A DNA stretch of 9,060 nt, taken from CAYLZN01 sp964387935 (GTDB lineage: Bacteria; Acidobacteriota; Vicinamibacteria; Vicinamibacterales; JAFNAJ01). The notes beneath the pieces are model-generated. The model had not been told where the DNA came from and made no database searches. It worked only from the letters and a program-made list of their open reading frames with translations. The DNA lies in NCBI GenBank assembly GCA_964387935.1, contig CAYLZN010000243.1:1-9060 (forward strand), in the 5' to 3' direction. Positions 1 through 7,062 of the stretch are shown here, piece after piece. Within the stretch, counting starts at the first letter, position 1; each line of letters starts with the position of its first letter. The position numbers were made by a program, and so were the translations under genes.

Positions 1-261
1 GCTCCGCGAGTCGGCGTCGGGCCCCCGGCGTTCGGTCTGGCGCGGTGCCCGTTTCGCGCGACCCTCGGAGCGGGAGGGCGGTGACGCCTCCGGCGGCGCG
101 GCTTCTGGCGGCGTCGGCTGCGCCGGCTGCGTCACGGGTTGCGGCACCGCCGGCTGCGTCCCGGACGGCGCGGGCGGCGGCGTCTGCGCCACGCCCGGCC
201 CCGGAACGAGCAGCAGCCCGATCGCCGCAAGCCACGACAAGGATAAAAGGCCGCGCCTCAC
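1..261 (-). CDS. Partial secreted proline-rich protein (EPS operon, fourth gene)
   Basis: The first 87 codons of a gene running off the left edge, with no stop in frame. The chosen start is GTG at 261, preceded on the minus strand by GGAGG eight bases upstream. The protein opens MRRGLLSLSWLAAIGLLLV, a basic stretch then a hydrophobic core, and continues GPGVAQT, so a Sec signal peptide cut after about residue 26 (GVA-Q) is likely. The rest that can be seen is low-complexity, rich in Pro, Ala and Gln (QPAVPQPVTQPAQP) and then Arg-rich, typical of a linker before a folded domain outside the window. It lies 65 bp downstream of the polysaccharide export gene on the same strand, so it is probably in the same operon. 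XrtA-type EPS loci often have a chain-length protein, a beta-barrel protein or a TPR protein here, but the visible part does not decide between them. Confidence 0.7.
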   Translation of the reverse strand, partial: MRRGLLSLSWLAAIGLLLVPGPGVAQTPPPAPSGTQPAVPQPVTQPAQPTPPEAAPPEASPPSRSEGRAKRAPRQTERRGPDADSRS

Positions 262-278
262 GTCGCCCGCCTCCGAAG

Positions 279-327
279 CCGTACGCCCTGTCCTGTCCGT
301 ACGCCGCCGTACGCCGTACGCCCTCCC
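279..327. repeat. Short heptanucleotide cluster (GTACGCC units)
   Basis: GTACGCC occurs at 281, 299, 309 and 316. The copies at 281, 309 and 316 are spaced in multiples of seven (28 and 7); the one at 299 is out of phase. The cluster begins right at the stop codon of the polysaccharide export gene and fills most of the 65-bp gap to the next gene. It resembles in size and placement the other 7-bp clusters in the window but has a different unit. Confidence 0.5.
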
Positions 328-971
328 TATGGCACCACCACCGTATCGCCAGGCTTGAGCAGGACGTTCTGCTCCTTCTTCTTGCCCCTGGCGACGTCCT
401 TGTAGTTGAAGGGCAGCGTCTTCGCCTGGCCGCCCTCCACGCGCATGACCGAGATGTCCTTCGACTCGGCGAACTCGGTGAGCCCACCCGCAACCGCAAT
501 GAGCTGCATCACGGTCATCGCCGAGGTGAGCGCGTAGGCGCCCGGGCGCGTCACCTCGCCGGTGATGAACACGCGACGGCTGTTCAACTGGCGCACGACC
601 ACGGTGACGGACGCATCCGCGATGAACTCGCGCGCCGCTTCCTGGATGCGATCGGCCAGCTGGTCGGGCGTGAGCCCCGCGGCCTTGATGTCGCGGATCA
701 GGGGCAGCGTGATCATGCCGTCCGGGCGCACGGTCACGTCCCCCGACATCTCCTGGTCCCTCCAGAAATTGATGCCCAGCACATCGTCTGAGCCGATGGT
801 GAAGCCGGGTTCCGTGGCGACGGAGGGCCCGGGGACCGCGGGTTTCGGCGTCGCGGCACCGGGCTTCTGCGCGGGTCGAGCCACGGCGGCCGGCGGTGTC
901 TGGACTGGCGCGGCGAGGCCACCAGGGACGAGCACGGCGAGGGCGAGGACGATGGAGAAGAGTGTGCGCAT
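327..971 (-). CDS. Wza-like polysaccharide export protein (PEP-CTERM/XrtA EPS type)
   Basis: A 214-residue periplasmic or outer-membrane export protein, expected to form or gate the channel through which exopolysaccharide leaves the cell. Residues 1-21 form a signal peptide (MRTLFSIVLALAVLVPGGLA). There is no lipobox Cys, in fact no Cys at all, unlike classical Wza lipoproteins. A Pro/Ala linker covers 22-53. The polysaccharide-export domain spans about 54-128 (PGFTIGSDDVLGINFW, then VRPDGMITLPLI) and one SLBB domain about 132-185 (RRVFITGEVTRPGAY). The protein ends at a typical PGDTVVVP. Its short length, with one SLBB domain and no C-terminal membrane helix, fits the small export protein of XrtA/PEP-CTERM EPS clusters. 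The ATG at 971 was chosen because it starts the signal peptide and has AGGTG just upstream; the frame stays open further 5' but overlaps the ATPase gene. It starts 11 bp after the ATPase stop, so the two are co-transcribed. Confidence 0.9.
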   Translation of the reverse strand: MRTLFSIVLALAVLVPGGLAAPVQTPPAAVARPAQKPGAATPKPAVPGPSVATEPGFTIGSDDVLGINFWRDQEMSGDVTVRPDGMITLPLIRDIKAAGLTPDQLADRIQEAAREFIADASVTVVVRQLNSRRVFITGEVTRPGAYALTSAMTVMQLIAVAGGLTEFAESKDISVMRVEGGQAKTLPFNYKDVARGKKKEQNVLLKPGDTVVVP

Positions 972-982
972 CGCTGCACCTG

Positions 983-1948
983 TCAGAGCCCGAGGATCCG
1001 TGTCCGGTCGCGCACCGCCGGCATCTCCGGCTCGAGGCGGTCCGGCTCCGGTTCCTCCGTGGATGGTCGGTGGAGCCGGGGCTCGGGCCGGGCGACTCGA
1101 TCGACCGTGCCGGTGGCGTCCCGGTCGGCCGCGCCGTTCACGGGGAGGTCGAGGTCGAGGCACGCGTCGGCGACGATCGATCCATCGATCGGCTTTCGCT
1201 CGGCCGCGAAGCCTCCGAGCAGGGCGTTCTCGCACACGACCCCGATCGTGCGGGGGATCCCGCGCGATGCCTCGTAGATGGCCAGCACGGCGTCGCGGGT
1301 GAAGATGTCGCCGGCCGACCCGCCAGCGACCCGCACGCGCAGCGCGATGTAGGACGCCGTCTCGCGCAGGTCGAGCGGCGCGAGCTCGCAGCGGAAGCAG
1401 ATGCGCTGCTTGAGCTGACGCAACGAGGGGTCGTTGAGGAGACCGGCCAGCTCGCGCTGCCCGACGAGGACGACGTTGACGAGTTTGGTGGTGTCGGTCT
1501 CCAGGTTGGCCAGCAGGCGGATCTCCTCGAAGAGCTCGTGGCTGAGGCTCTGCGCCTCGTCGATGACGAGCGCCGTCGAGCCGCCCGCGGCGTGCCGCGC
1601 GACCACGTCGCGCTGGAAGTCCAGCAGGAAGCGCGCCTTCGACCCGGCCGGTGGTGGGAGTTCCAACGTATCGGCGAGGAGCTCGTAGAACTCGGGGCGC
1701 GTGAGGGCCGGGTTGCTGAGCACGGCGTGGCGATGCTGCAGGCGCCGTTCCGCCGTGAGGGCGGCGCGCAGGAGCGTGGTCTTGCCCGTGCCCGCCTCGC
1801 CGAGCAGCAGCGTGATGCCGAGCGACGAGGTGAGTCCGTAGCGCAGCGTCGCGAGCGCTTCGCGATGTCCGGCGTTGAGGAACAGGAAGCGCGGATCCGG
1901 CGTGATCTGGAAGGGCCGTTCGCGCACTCCGAAGAACGTTTCGTACAT
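983..1948 (-). CDS. ExeA-like AAA+ ATPase, XrtA-associated type
   Basis: A 321-residue AAA+ ATPase of the ExeA/GspA-like group found in XrtA/PEP-CTERM exopolysaccharide loci, thought to energise or organise secretion at the inner membrane. The start MYETFFGVRERPFQITPDPRF is the usual N-terminus of the family. Walker A is GEAGTGKTT at about 50-58, Walker B is LVIDEAQ at about 127-133, and the sensor-1 strand VVLVGQREL is at about 159-167. It is followed by LRQLKQRICFRCELAPL and, near the C-terminus of the fold, GIPRTIGVVCENALL. A hydrophilic tail of about 50 residues, rich in Pro, Glu and Arg, follows. ExeA's peptidoglycan-binding domain and membrane segment are absent. The ATG at 1948 was preferred over one ten codons earlier because it matches the family N-terminus, has GAAGG four bases upstream, and lies 7 bp after the NusG-like stop instead of overlapping it. 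Confidence 0.9.
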   Translation of the reverse strand: MYETFFGVRERPFQITPDPRFLFLNAGHREALATLRYGLTSSLGITLLLGEAGTGKTTLLRAALTAERRLQHRHAVLSNPALTRPEFYELLADTLELPPPAGSKARFLLDFQRDVVARHAAGGSTALVIDEAQSLSHELFEEIRLLANLETDTTKLVNVVLVGQRELAGLLNDPSLRQLKQRICFRCELAPLDLRETASYIALRVRVAGGSAGDIFTRDAVLAIYEASRGIPRTIGVVCENALLGGFAAERKPIDGSIVADACLDLDLPVNGAADRDATGTVDRVARPEPRLHRPSTEEPEPDRLEPEMPAVRDRTRILGL

Positions 1949-1955
1949 CGAACCT

Positions 1956-2483
1956 TCAGGCGCCGAGACGGGCGTCACGGCTGACGGGCCAGACGCAGCT
2001 CTCGGAAATCTCGACGGCGACCGAACGCTGGAGCAGCGTCACGGACACCACCAGGCGGTTCCGGTTCTTGACCGACAGCAGGATGCCTTCCGCGCCTGCC
2101 AGTGGTCCGGCGACAATCTGGAGGCGCTGCCCGATGTGCAGGTAGGGCCAGGGCTCCACCTGGAGCCGGGAGTTCACCACCACGCGCAGCGAGTCGATCT
2201 CCACCTCGGGGATCGGCGCAGGCGCTCTTCCGATACTGACCACGAGCACGACCCCGGGGGTCGTGAGGATGGGCAGGCGCTGGTGCGCGTCGAAGCGGCA
2301 GAAGACGTAGCCGGGAAACAGGGGCAGCTCGACGGTCGCGACGCGGTCGGACCAGCGGCGTCGTTCGAGGTGCAGCGGGAGGAACTCCTCGTAGCCCTTG
2401 CCACGGAGGGCCGCGGCCACGGCCTTTTCTGCCCTGGGCCGGACACGCAAGGCGAACCACTCGAGGTCGAGTCTCTCAGCCAC
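1956..2483 (-). CDS. NusG paralog (RfaH/UpxY-like processive antiterminator)
   Basis: A 175-residue specialised NusG-family elongation factor heading the EPS operon. The NGN domain covers about 8-100 (WFALRVRPRAEKAVAAALRGKG, with family core LPLFPGYVFCRF at 53-64), and a KOW domain about 115-168 (HIGQRLQIVAGPLAGAEGIL). Housekeeping NusG is usually found beside secE and ribosomal protein genes; this copy instead leads an export operon, as do UpxY, LoaP and RfaH-type paralogs that suppress termination in long polysaccharide operons. The start is GTG at 2483 with a weak GGTGG about nine bases upstream; no ATG in frame fits better. An ops-like sequence lies 51 nt upstream in the leader. The role as operon-specific antiterminator is inferred from context and family. 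Confidence 0.88.
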   Translation of the reverse strand: MAERLDLEWFALRVRPRAEKAVAAALRGKGYEEFLPLHLERRRWSDRVATVELPLFPGYVFCRFDAHQRLPILTTPGVVLVVSIGRAPAPIPEVEIDSLRVVVNSRLQVEPWPYLHIGQRLQIVAGPLAGAEGILLSVKNRNRLVVSVTLLQRSVAVEISESCVWPVSRDARLGA

Positions 2484-2534
2484 GATTGCACGCCACCGGG
2501 GTGTCGAATCTCGTCTGCCTGGAGCGGATCGGGC

Positions 2535-2545
2535 AGGCTACCGCC
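2535..2545 (-). promoter_or_regulatory. ops-like element in leader of the NusG-paralog operon
   Basis: On the minus strand the sequence reads GGCGGTAGCCTG, matching every fixed base of the enterobacterial ops motif GGCGGTAGNNT that recruits RfaH to paused RNA polymerase. The T followed by G at the pause position is also kept. The GC-ggta-GC mini-hairpin that RfaH reads in the non-template strand is possible here, and the flanks extend it (GGGC before, GCCC after). It lies 51 nt before the GTG of the NusG paralog. The match is seen directly; that it works as ops in this phylum is inference. Confidence 0.6.
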
Positions 2546-2771
2546 CCGTCAGTCCCATTACGGTGAATGACTGCCCTGGTCACGCAGCGCTCCGTCGCCG
2601 TGGCGGCGTCGAAGTCATCAGCCGTGACGACCGGTGCGAATTCGCTCACGCCAGGCGAGAGTCCGTCGTCTTCACGCGCACGCAGACGAGTCGTGACCGG
2701 GGGCTGTCGCCCGGCCGCAACTGCCACGACGTTCCGAGTTTTGGCTCACCATGCGCGGGGAGAGAAATCGC

Positions 2772-2787
2772 TGCCTGCAGCATACCA
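2772..2787 (-). promoter_or_regulatory. Possible sigma-54 promoter for the EPS operon
   Basis: The minus strand reads TGGTATGCTGCAGGCA. The invariant GG and GC are at the right distance, and the -24 half fits TGGYRYR, but the -12 half is AGGCA rather than TTGCA. The predicted transcript would start near 2760 and carry a leader of about 275 nt that includes the ops-like element. An overlapping extended -10 for sigma-70 (TGGTATGCT, with a poor -35) is an alternative reading. Confidence 0.35.
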
Positions 2788-2833
2788 GCATCCGCGGCGA
2801 CCAGAAGGTGCGGAGTGCGGCACGATGATGTTT

Positions 2834-2888
2834 TTTAGTCCACTACAAAGAGACCCAAGGCGTCCCCCAAATGGCTTTTCGGACTAAA
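2834..2888. other. 8-bp perfect inverted repeat in a lower-GC island
   Basis: TTTAGTCC at 2834-2841 pairs with GGACTAAA at 2881-2888, enclosing 39 bp. A run of six T lies just outside on the plus strand (2831-2836, overlapping the arm). It lies upstream of the candidate EPS promoter, so it is more likely an operator or a remnant than part of the leader RNA. No known riboswitch core was recognised on either strand. Confidence 0.35.
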
Positions 2889-3201
2889 GTCATCTGTCTG
2901 GGAGACAACTGCGTTCTCGGCCATCGGGAGTCGGTCGGCGGCGCTGGTCCCCCGGACCCGCGATTCGCCGCAGAAGTCCCGGGCGGCGCAGCCCGTCTGG
3001 TGGCGTGGTGTCTCCCTCACATCCTCCCGGGGCCTTTGCGGAAGCGGGGACCCGCGGGTGACGCCGGATCGGGGCCCCCTGCCTCCGCTGCAACGCGTTG
3101 GGGTCCGACTCCCGCAACCGCAGTAATGTGAACGGCCGTCAGAACCGGCAACGGTGCCCGAAGGGTGGAGTCTGTTGTTGTTCCCAGCCCGAATGTCCGA
3201 C

Positions 3202-3236
3202 AAGCACCGACGACCGATAACCGGTGACCGATGACG
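3202..3236. repeat. Heptanucleotide repeat cluster, GANNACC family
   Basis: In phase from 3209 the plus strand reads GACGACC, GATAACC, GGTGACC, GATGACG, with a partial unit AAGCACC before. The period is exactly seven. It lies 29 bp downstream of the PIN toxin stop, reading GGTNNTC on that gene's sense strand. Confidence 0.7.
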
Positions 3237-3264
3237 TGGGGATGTCGCGTGCTGTGCGAGATTG

Positions 3265-3681
3265 TCAGTCGGACGAGCGACCGGCCCTGCGCGCCAGTTC
3301 CCAGAATGCACGGGGATCGAGCACCGGGATCGGCAGGCCGGCTGCGGCCTCCAGAAGGTCGCGGTCACCGGTAACGAGCACGTGAGCACGTGCCGCGACA
3401 GCCGATGCGACAATCCAGCGATCATCGGGGTCACGCAAGTCGAGGCGCGGGGCTCGGGACGGCTTCGGAACGACCTCGTGATCGCGCAACATCGACTCGA
3501 CGTCGCTCGCAACGTCGGCAGGGACTCGGAGCTTCGTCCGAAGGACACGGCGAAGTTCGACGAGAACGACCTCACCAACCACGAGGTGGTGTTCCGCGAG
3601 AACGTGGCGCAACACGTCGGCACACAGACCACGGGTCGCGAAGGCGCTCGCGAGCACGTTCGTGTCGAGGAACACCCTCAC
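3265..3681 (-). CDS. PIN-domain toxin (VapC-like ribonuclease)
   Basis: A 138-residue PIN-domain protein, probably an Mg2+-dependent ribonuclease toxin. Acidic catalytic residues are visible: Asp6 (MRVFLDTNVLASA), Glu42 (VVLVELRRVL), Asp87 or neighbours (DPDDRWIVASA) and Asp106/Asp108 (VLVTGDRDLL). The long central region and the DPDDRW / TGDRDLL pair fit the PIN_3 (COG1569) type. It starts with GTG at 3681 and overlaps the stop of the ribbon-helix-helix gene by 4 bp (GTGA), as expected for a translationally coupled antitoxin-toxin pair with the antitoxin first. In this location, between an EPS operon and its likely regulator, it looks like an independent accessory module. Confidence 0.88.
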   Translation of the reverse strand: MRVFLDTNVLASAFATRGLCADVLRHVLAEHHLVVGEVVLVELRRVLRTKLRVPADVASDVESMLRDHEVVPKPSRAPRLDLRDPDDRWIVASAVAARAHVLVTGDRDLLEAAAGLPIPVLDPRAFWELARRAGRSSD

Positions 3682-3896
3682 GACATCGCCTTCACGATGT
3701 CATCGTCAGTGAGGAATCCGCGGGCTTCGGCGAACGGCAGCACTCGTCGCCGGAGGATCTCGAATCGCTGGAGCTGGAACTGGCGGCGCAGAGCATCTCG
3801 CACGAGGTCGCTGCGGGTCCGACCCGTCTCGCGGCACAGGCGGTCGAGAAGTCGCTCGAGGTCGGGCTCGATTCTGATGGTGAGTGCGTTCTTCAT
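3678..3896 (-). CDS. Ribbon-helix-helix antitoxin (CopG-like)
   Basis: A 72-residue DNA-binding antitoxin. Residues 3-11 (NALTIRIEP) form the beta strand that enters the DNA major groove as a dimer; helix A (DLERLLDRLCRETG) and helix B (SDLVRDALRRQFQLQRF) follow. The C-terminal part (EILRRRVLPFAEARGFLTDDDIVKAM) would be the toxin-binding segment. The start at 3896 places the strand at the very N-terminus; an ATG two codons earlier (3902) is an equally possible start. The open frame extending further upstream is Ala/Arg-rich and does not look coding. The gene overlaps the PIN toxin by 4 bp and is probably autoregulated through the palindrome at its start. Confidence 0.85.
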   Translation of the reverse strand: MKNALTIRIEPDLERLLDRLCRETGRTRSDLVRDALRRQFQLQRFEILRRRVLPFAEARGFLTDDDIVKAMS

Positions 3897-3901
3897 TGTC
3901 A

Positions 3902-3934
3902 TACACTGTAACACGCGCCGGTGTCGAGCGTCAG
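3902..3934 (-). promoter_or_regulatory. Putative antitoxin-toxin promoter and operator
   Basis: On the minus strand CTGACG (3929-3934) and TACAGT (3905-3910) are separated by 18 bp and resemble -35 and -10 boxes. The -10 overlaps a perfect palindrome, TACA-C-TGTA (3902-3910), right before the start codon, a sensible operator for an RHH repressor. The transcript would have almost no leader. Confidence 0.4.
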
Positions 3935-3995
3935 CTCCCGGAGGCCGGCAGGCGCCCGCCCGGCGGGCCGCCGCCTCCGCCTGACGCCACGCCAT

Positions 3996-4027
3996 GCAGG
4001 CGCTGGAGTTGAGATCGCTGGCCGGCT
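3996..4027. repeat. Duplicate of the 3' end of the sigma-54 activator gene
   Basis: These 32 bp match 4123-4154 at 28 of 32 positions, same orientation, 127 bp apart. The mate encodes the last residues of the activator (ASDPNSSAC then VA and stop). Here the minus strand would read ASDLNSSAC followed by MAWRQAEAAARR, with no gene attached. The heptanucleotide cluster 4055-4117 lies between the copies. Confidence 0.6.
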
Positions 4028-4054
4028 CGAGGGTGTGAGCTACGACCCTTCGAC

Positions 4055-4113
4055 GAGCACCGATCACCGACGACCGAGAACCGATGACCGACGACCGAAA
4101 ACCGAAAACCGAT

Positions 4114-4117
<4 letters not shown>
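4055..4117. repeat. Heptanucleotide repeat cluster, GANNACC family
   Basis: Eight or nine in-phase 7-bp units on the plus strand: GAGCACC, GATCACC, GACGACC, GAGAACC, GATGACC, GACGACC, GAAAACC, GAAAACC, then the diverging GATCTAC. The last unit runs into the stop codon of the activator gene (TAG at 4116-4114, minus), so the array begins exactly where that gene ends. Confidence 0.8.
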
Positions 4118-5226
<1,109 letters not shown>

Positions 5227-5263
5227 GCGGCGACCCGGCTCATCCTGCGGCCGCGGACCCTTG

Positions 5264-5292
5264 ACGGTAGAGCCAGCGGCGGGGAACGTCAA
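5264..5292 (-). promoter_or_regulatory. Possible sigma-70 promoter of the activator gene
   Basis: On the minus strand TTGACG (5287-5292) is followed after 17 bp by TACCGT (5264-5269). The -35 matches 5 of 6 and the -10 matches 3 of 6. Transcription would start about 30 bp before the ATG at 5226. Confidence 0.35.
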
Positions 5293-5437
5293 GCTCAACG
5301 TTACACCTTCCCGGTGAGGCGCCAAAACCTGTGGAAGACGCGACGGAGGAAGACCTAAAAGCCGCCGCGTCAGGACTTACCAGCCCTCGTCGTTACGAAA
5401 TCGTCATTTTTTCCAAGGACTTGAGCGCAGCCGTCTT

Positions 5438-5453
5438 GGGAATGTGCTTTGCA
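5438..5453 (+). promoter_or_regulatory. Sigma-54 promoter before the 83-residue gene
   Basis: GGGAATGTGCTTTGCA has the invariant GG and GC at the correct 10-bp separation and a full TTTGCA in the -12 half. The predicted start is near 5464, about 80 bp before the ATG at 5543. The 316-bp gap 5227-5542 in which it lies separates this gene from the divergent activator gene and contains nothing else clear apart from a short ACGA/TCGT inverted repeat and a T run near 5395-5412. Confidence 0.55.
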
Positions 5454-5542
5454 GCCTAGGCCGGCGCGCGATTCGCCCGTGCCCGCGGCCCGGTGTGCCG
5501 GACGCCAGGGGTCGACGTGCGCGAGCGCCCAGGGGTGGCGAT

Positions 5543-5794
5543 ATGAACATCCGGTTCATTTCCTCGCTGACGCCAGAAGACGAGGATCGGATCGCACCGA
5601 GCCTGCTAGGGGCGGTCGGGCCATTGCTCGACGCCCTCCCGCTGGCTTACACGATCCGGATCGAGACGAGCAACGGCAAGATTTTCCAGCACGCCCACAC
5701 GGGACCCGATGTGGGCGACCAGGGGGGAGACGTGGACACCGTCCCGCCACGAGCCGTCGCAGGGTTGTTTCGACCCCGCGGCCCGGCCTCGTAA
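5543..5794 (+). CDS. Conserved-looking small hypothetical protein (83 aa)
   Basis: A small, probably cytoplasmic protein of unknown function: no signal peptide, no membrane segment and no Cys. It begins MNIRFISSLTPEDEDRIAPS, has an amphipathic helix-like stretch (LLGAVGPLLDALPLAYTIRIET), a strand-turn-strand NGKIFQHAHTGPD, then a Gly/Asp and Pro-rich tail. GGGGTGG lies a few bases before the ATG. The gene stands alone between the divergent activator and the PEP-CTERM genes and has its own good -24/-12 promoter. Being in the same putative sigma-54 set suggests a role linked to EPS or PEP-CTERM expression, but nothing in the sequence names it. Confidence 0.68.
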   Translation: MNIRFISSLTPEDEDRIAPSLLGAVGPLLDALPLAYTIRIETSNGKIFQHAHTGPDVGDQGGDVDTVPPRAVAGLFRPRGPAS

Positions 5795-5886
5795 CGGTGG
5801 GGCAGCCGAGCGCCGCAAACATCTCATACCAACACCGTGACGCGGGGCCGATTCCATCCCTCCACCGGTCCCGCCATCTCGGCTCT

Positions 5887-5921
5887 CAGTTTCCAGTTGC
5901 CAGTTTCCAGTCACCAGTTGC
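5887..5921. repeat. Heptanucleotide repeat cluster, CAGTTKC family
   Basis: Five in-phase 7-bp units: CAGTTTC, CAGTTGC, CAGTTTC, CAGTCAC, CAGTTGC. It lies 93 bp after the stop of the 83-residue gene, inside the 435-bp gap 5795-6229 before the first PEP-CTERM gene. Confidence 0.8.
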
Positions 5922-5926
5922 CGCAA

Positions 5927-5972
5927 GCCGCGCGCCGCAGGCCGTCTGTCTGTGAGCCGCGCGCCGCGGGCC
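5927..5972. repeat. 17-bp GC-rich direct repeat
   Basis: The 17-bp segments 5927-5943 and 5956-5972 match at 16 of 17 positions (core GCCGCGCGCCGC), 29 bp apart. They directly follow the CAGTTKC heptads and look like part of the same low-complexity filler. Confidence 0.6.
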
Positions 5973-6062
5973 GAGGCTCCGGCCGGGCCTCGCGCTCCGC
6001 ACGCCGACACACGCCACCTCCGGCGAGCTGTCATCGTTACGGCGTGGGGACAGAACGGCGGG

Positions 6063-6078
6063 CGGCACGCGACTGGCG
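6063..6078 (+). promoter_or_regulatory. Weak -24/-12 candidate before PEP-CTERM paralog 1
   Basis: CGGCACGCGACTGGCG keeps GG and GC at the right spacing and a near-perfect -24 half (GGCACG), but the -12 half is TGGCG. It lacks the upstream blocks found before paralogs 2 and 3, so it may be chance. Confidence 0.2.
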
Positions 6079-6097
6079 ACCAGCGGCCTGACGGGCT

Positions 6098-6146
6098 GAA
6101 AACCGATAACTGGAGACCGAAAACCGAAAACCGATAACCGATGACC
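6098..6146. repeat. Heptanucleotide repeat cluster, GANNACC family
   Basis: Seven in-phase units on the plus strand: GAAAACC, GATAACT, GGAGACC, GAAAACC, GAAAACC, GATAACC, GATGACC. The second unit ends ACT, as in the other family when that is read on its opposite strand (GCAACTG, GAAACTG). It ends 83 bp before the first PEP-CTERM gene. Confidence 0.8.
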
Positions 6147-6229
6147 GGTCCCTGCCGATTACCCGGGGGTGCGGGTCCCTGCCTGGCGTGTGTCGCCGGG
6201 CGTCGGCGGCTCGCCGCGGGAGTCCGTCG

Positions 6230-6910
6230 ATGCGTACGCTGGCGTGCGGCGCGGTGGCGCTGCTGGTCCTGGCCTCTCCGGCCCTCGTCTGGGCGGACGC
6301 CGTGTTCGTGGGGCAGATCATCCAGGTCCAGACGACCGACGTCGGCGGCAGCGCGCTCACGCGGTTCGGCCAGGGCGGACCGTTCCGGGTGGACCTGCCC
6401 GGCACGGCCAACGACTTCCTGTCCTTCTGCCTCGAGCGCAACGAGTACTTCACGCCAGGCGAGAACCTCCAGATCGCGTCGATCTCCGACGAGGCGCGGT
6501 CCGGCGGGCTGGCGGGGCAGGACACGCCGACGGGGGATCACATCAGTCCGAAGACCGCGTTCGTCTACTCGAGGTTCCGCAGCGGCGACGCGTCCTACAC
6601 GGGCCCGCTCGTGCAGGAACTGATCTGGTTCCTCGAGCACGAGACAACCAGCCTGGGAGCACCGGCGCAGGCGCTGTTTGACAGCCTCGACGCGTCGATG
6701 GTGTCCTACGGGTGGGACCCGACCTCCATTGGCAAGGTGCGCGTGATGAACCTCATGCGGGGCGATCCCTCGTTCGGGGTGCGGGCCCAGGACATGCTCA
6801 CGCTCGAGACGCCGGAGCCGGCGTCGGTCTTCCTTCTCGGAACCGGTCTCGCGGGCGTGGCCGCGCTGCGGCGCCGGCGGCGCACCCAGATGGTCAGGAA
6901 CCCGGACTGA
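6230..6910 (+). CDS. PEP-CTERM surface protein, paralog 1 (FCLE/QxxIW family)
   Basis: A 226-residue exported protein. Residues 1-23 are a signal peptide (MRTLACGAVALLVLASPALVWA). The C-terminus holds a full PEP-CTERM signal: TPEPAS at 194-199, the hydrophobic helix VFLLGTGLAGVAAL, then five Arg, followed by an unusually long tail TQMVRNPD. Exosortase is expected to cut near the PEP motif. The middle shares with its two neighbours the motifs FGQGGPFRVD, SFCLERNEYF (Cys67), FVYSRFRSG, VQELIWFLE (Gln129), VRVMNLM and AQDMLTL. The ATG at 6230 begins the signal peptide and has GGGAG seven bases upstream; an upstream start would add a basic run before it. Function is unknown; a surface or EPS-associated role follows from the sorting signal. 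Confidence 0.88.
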   Translation: MRTLACGAVALLVLASPALVWADAVFVGQIIQVQTTDVGGSALTRFGQGGPFRVDLPGTANDFLSFCLERNEYFTPGENLQIASISDEARSGGLAGQDTPTGDHISPKTAFVYSRFRSGDASYTGPLVQELIWFLEHETTSLGAPAQALFDSLDASMVSYGWDPTSIGKVRVMNLMRGDPSFGVRAQDMLTLETPEPASVFLLGTGLAGVAALRRRRRTQMVRNPD

Positions 6911-7062
6911 GGAGATTCGGCGACGGACCTTGTGGAACCGCTCACGGGCCCTGTCCTGTTGCCAGCCAGTTGCCCCTGACGCCTCGGTTCGAGGCCGTCA
7001 GCCGGATCGGGCCGAGAGCGAACCCCAGCCGTCAAAGACCGTTCCAGAAATACCGTCATTCG

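Larger units (their letters stand above)
2484..3264. other. 781-bp gap: leader of the EPS operon, no convincing gene
   Basis: No open frame here looks like a real protein. On the minus strand it should hold the promoter and 5' leader of the nusG-like operon and the 3' region of the PIN toxin gene. Separately listed items in it are an ops-like element, a possible -24/-12 promoter, an 8-bp inverted repeat and a heptanucleotide cluster. It also contains short perfect inverted repeats: GGTCC/GGACC around 2946-2958, a 10-bp palindrome ACCCGCGGGT at 3050-3059, and GTCT/AGAC near 2896. The stretch 2830-2890 is clearly less GC-rich than its surroundings. Confidence 0.6.

Noticed and set aside
972..1235. 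N-terminal extension of the polysaccharide export protein
   Set aside because: The extension overlaps the ATPase gene and is Arg/Pro-rich; the signal peptide begins at the ATG at 971.
896..1984. Long plus-strand open frame opposite the ATPase gene
   Set aside because: It is antisense to a clear AAA+ ATPase, with a biased Arg/Glu/Ala composition typical of the complement of GC-rich coding DNA.
2476..2727. Minus-strand 83-codon frame in the EPS leader
   Set aside because: It crosses the ops-like element and the start of the NusG paralog; composition looks random.
2930..2975. Resemblance to a ydaO (c-di-AMP) riboswitch core on the minus strand (TCCGGGGGACC)
   Set aside because: Only one short segment fits; the other conserved parts of that riboswitch were not found.
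2871..3131. Plus-strand 86-codon frame (MAFRTKVICLGDNC...)
   Set aside because: No Shine-Dalgarno, start inside the inverted repeat, Pro/Gly/Arg-rich end; no family recognised. Not firmly excluded.
2835..3632. Minus-strand open frame overlapping the PIN toxin
   Set aside because: It overlaps a clear PIN gene in another frame and otherwise spans the non-coding gap.
6098..6146. CRISPR array
   Set aside because: Units are 7 bp with no spacers, and no cas genes are present.
5606..6640. Long minus-strand open frame across the gap before paralog 1
   Set aside because: It runs through heptad repeats and antisense to two plus-strand genes; no domain and an implausible composition.
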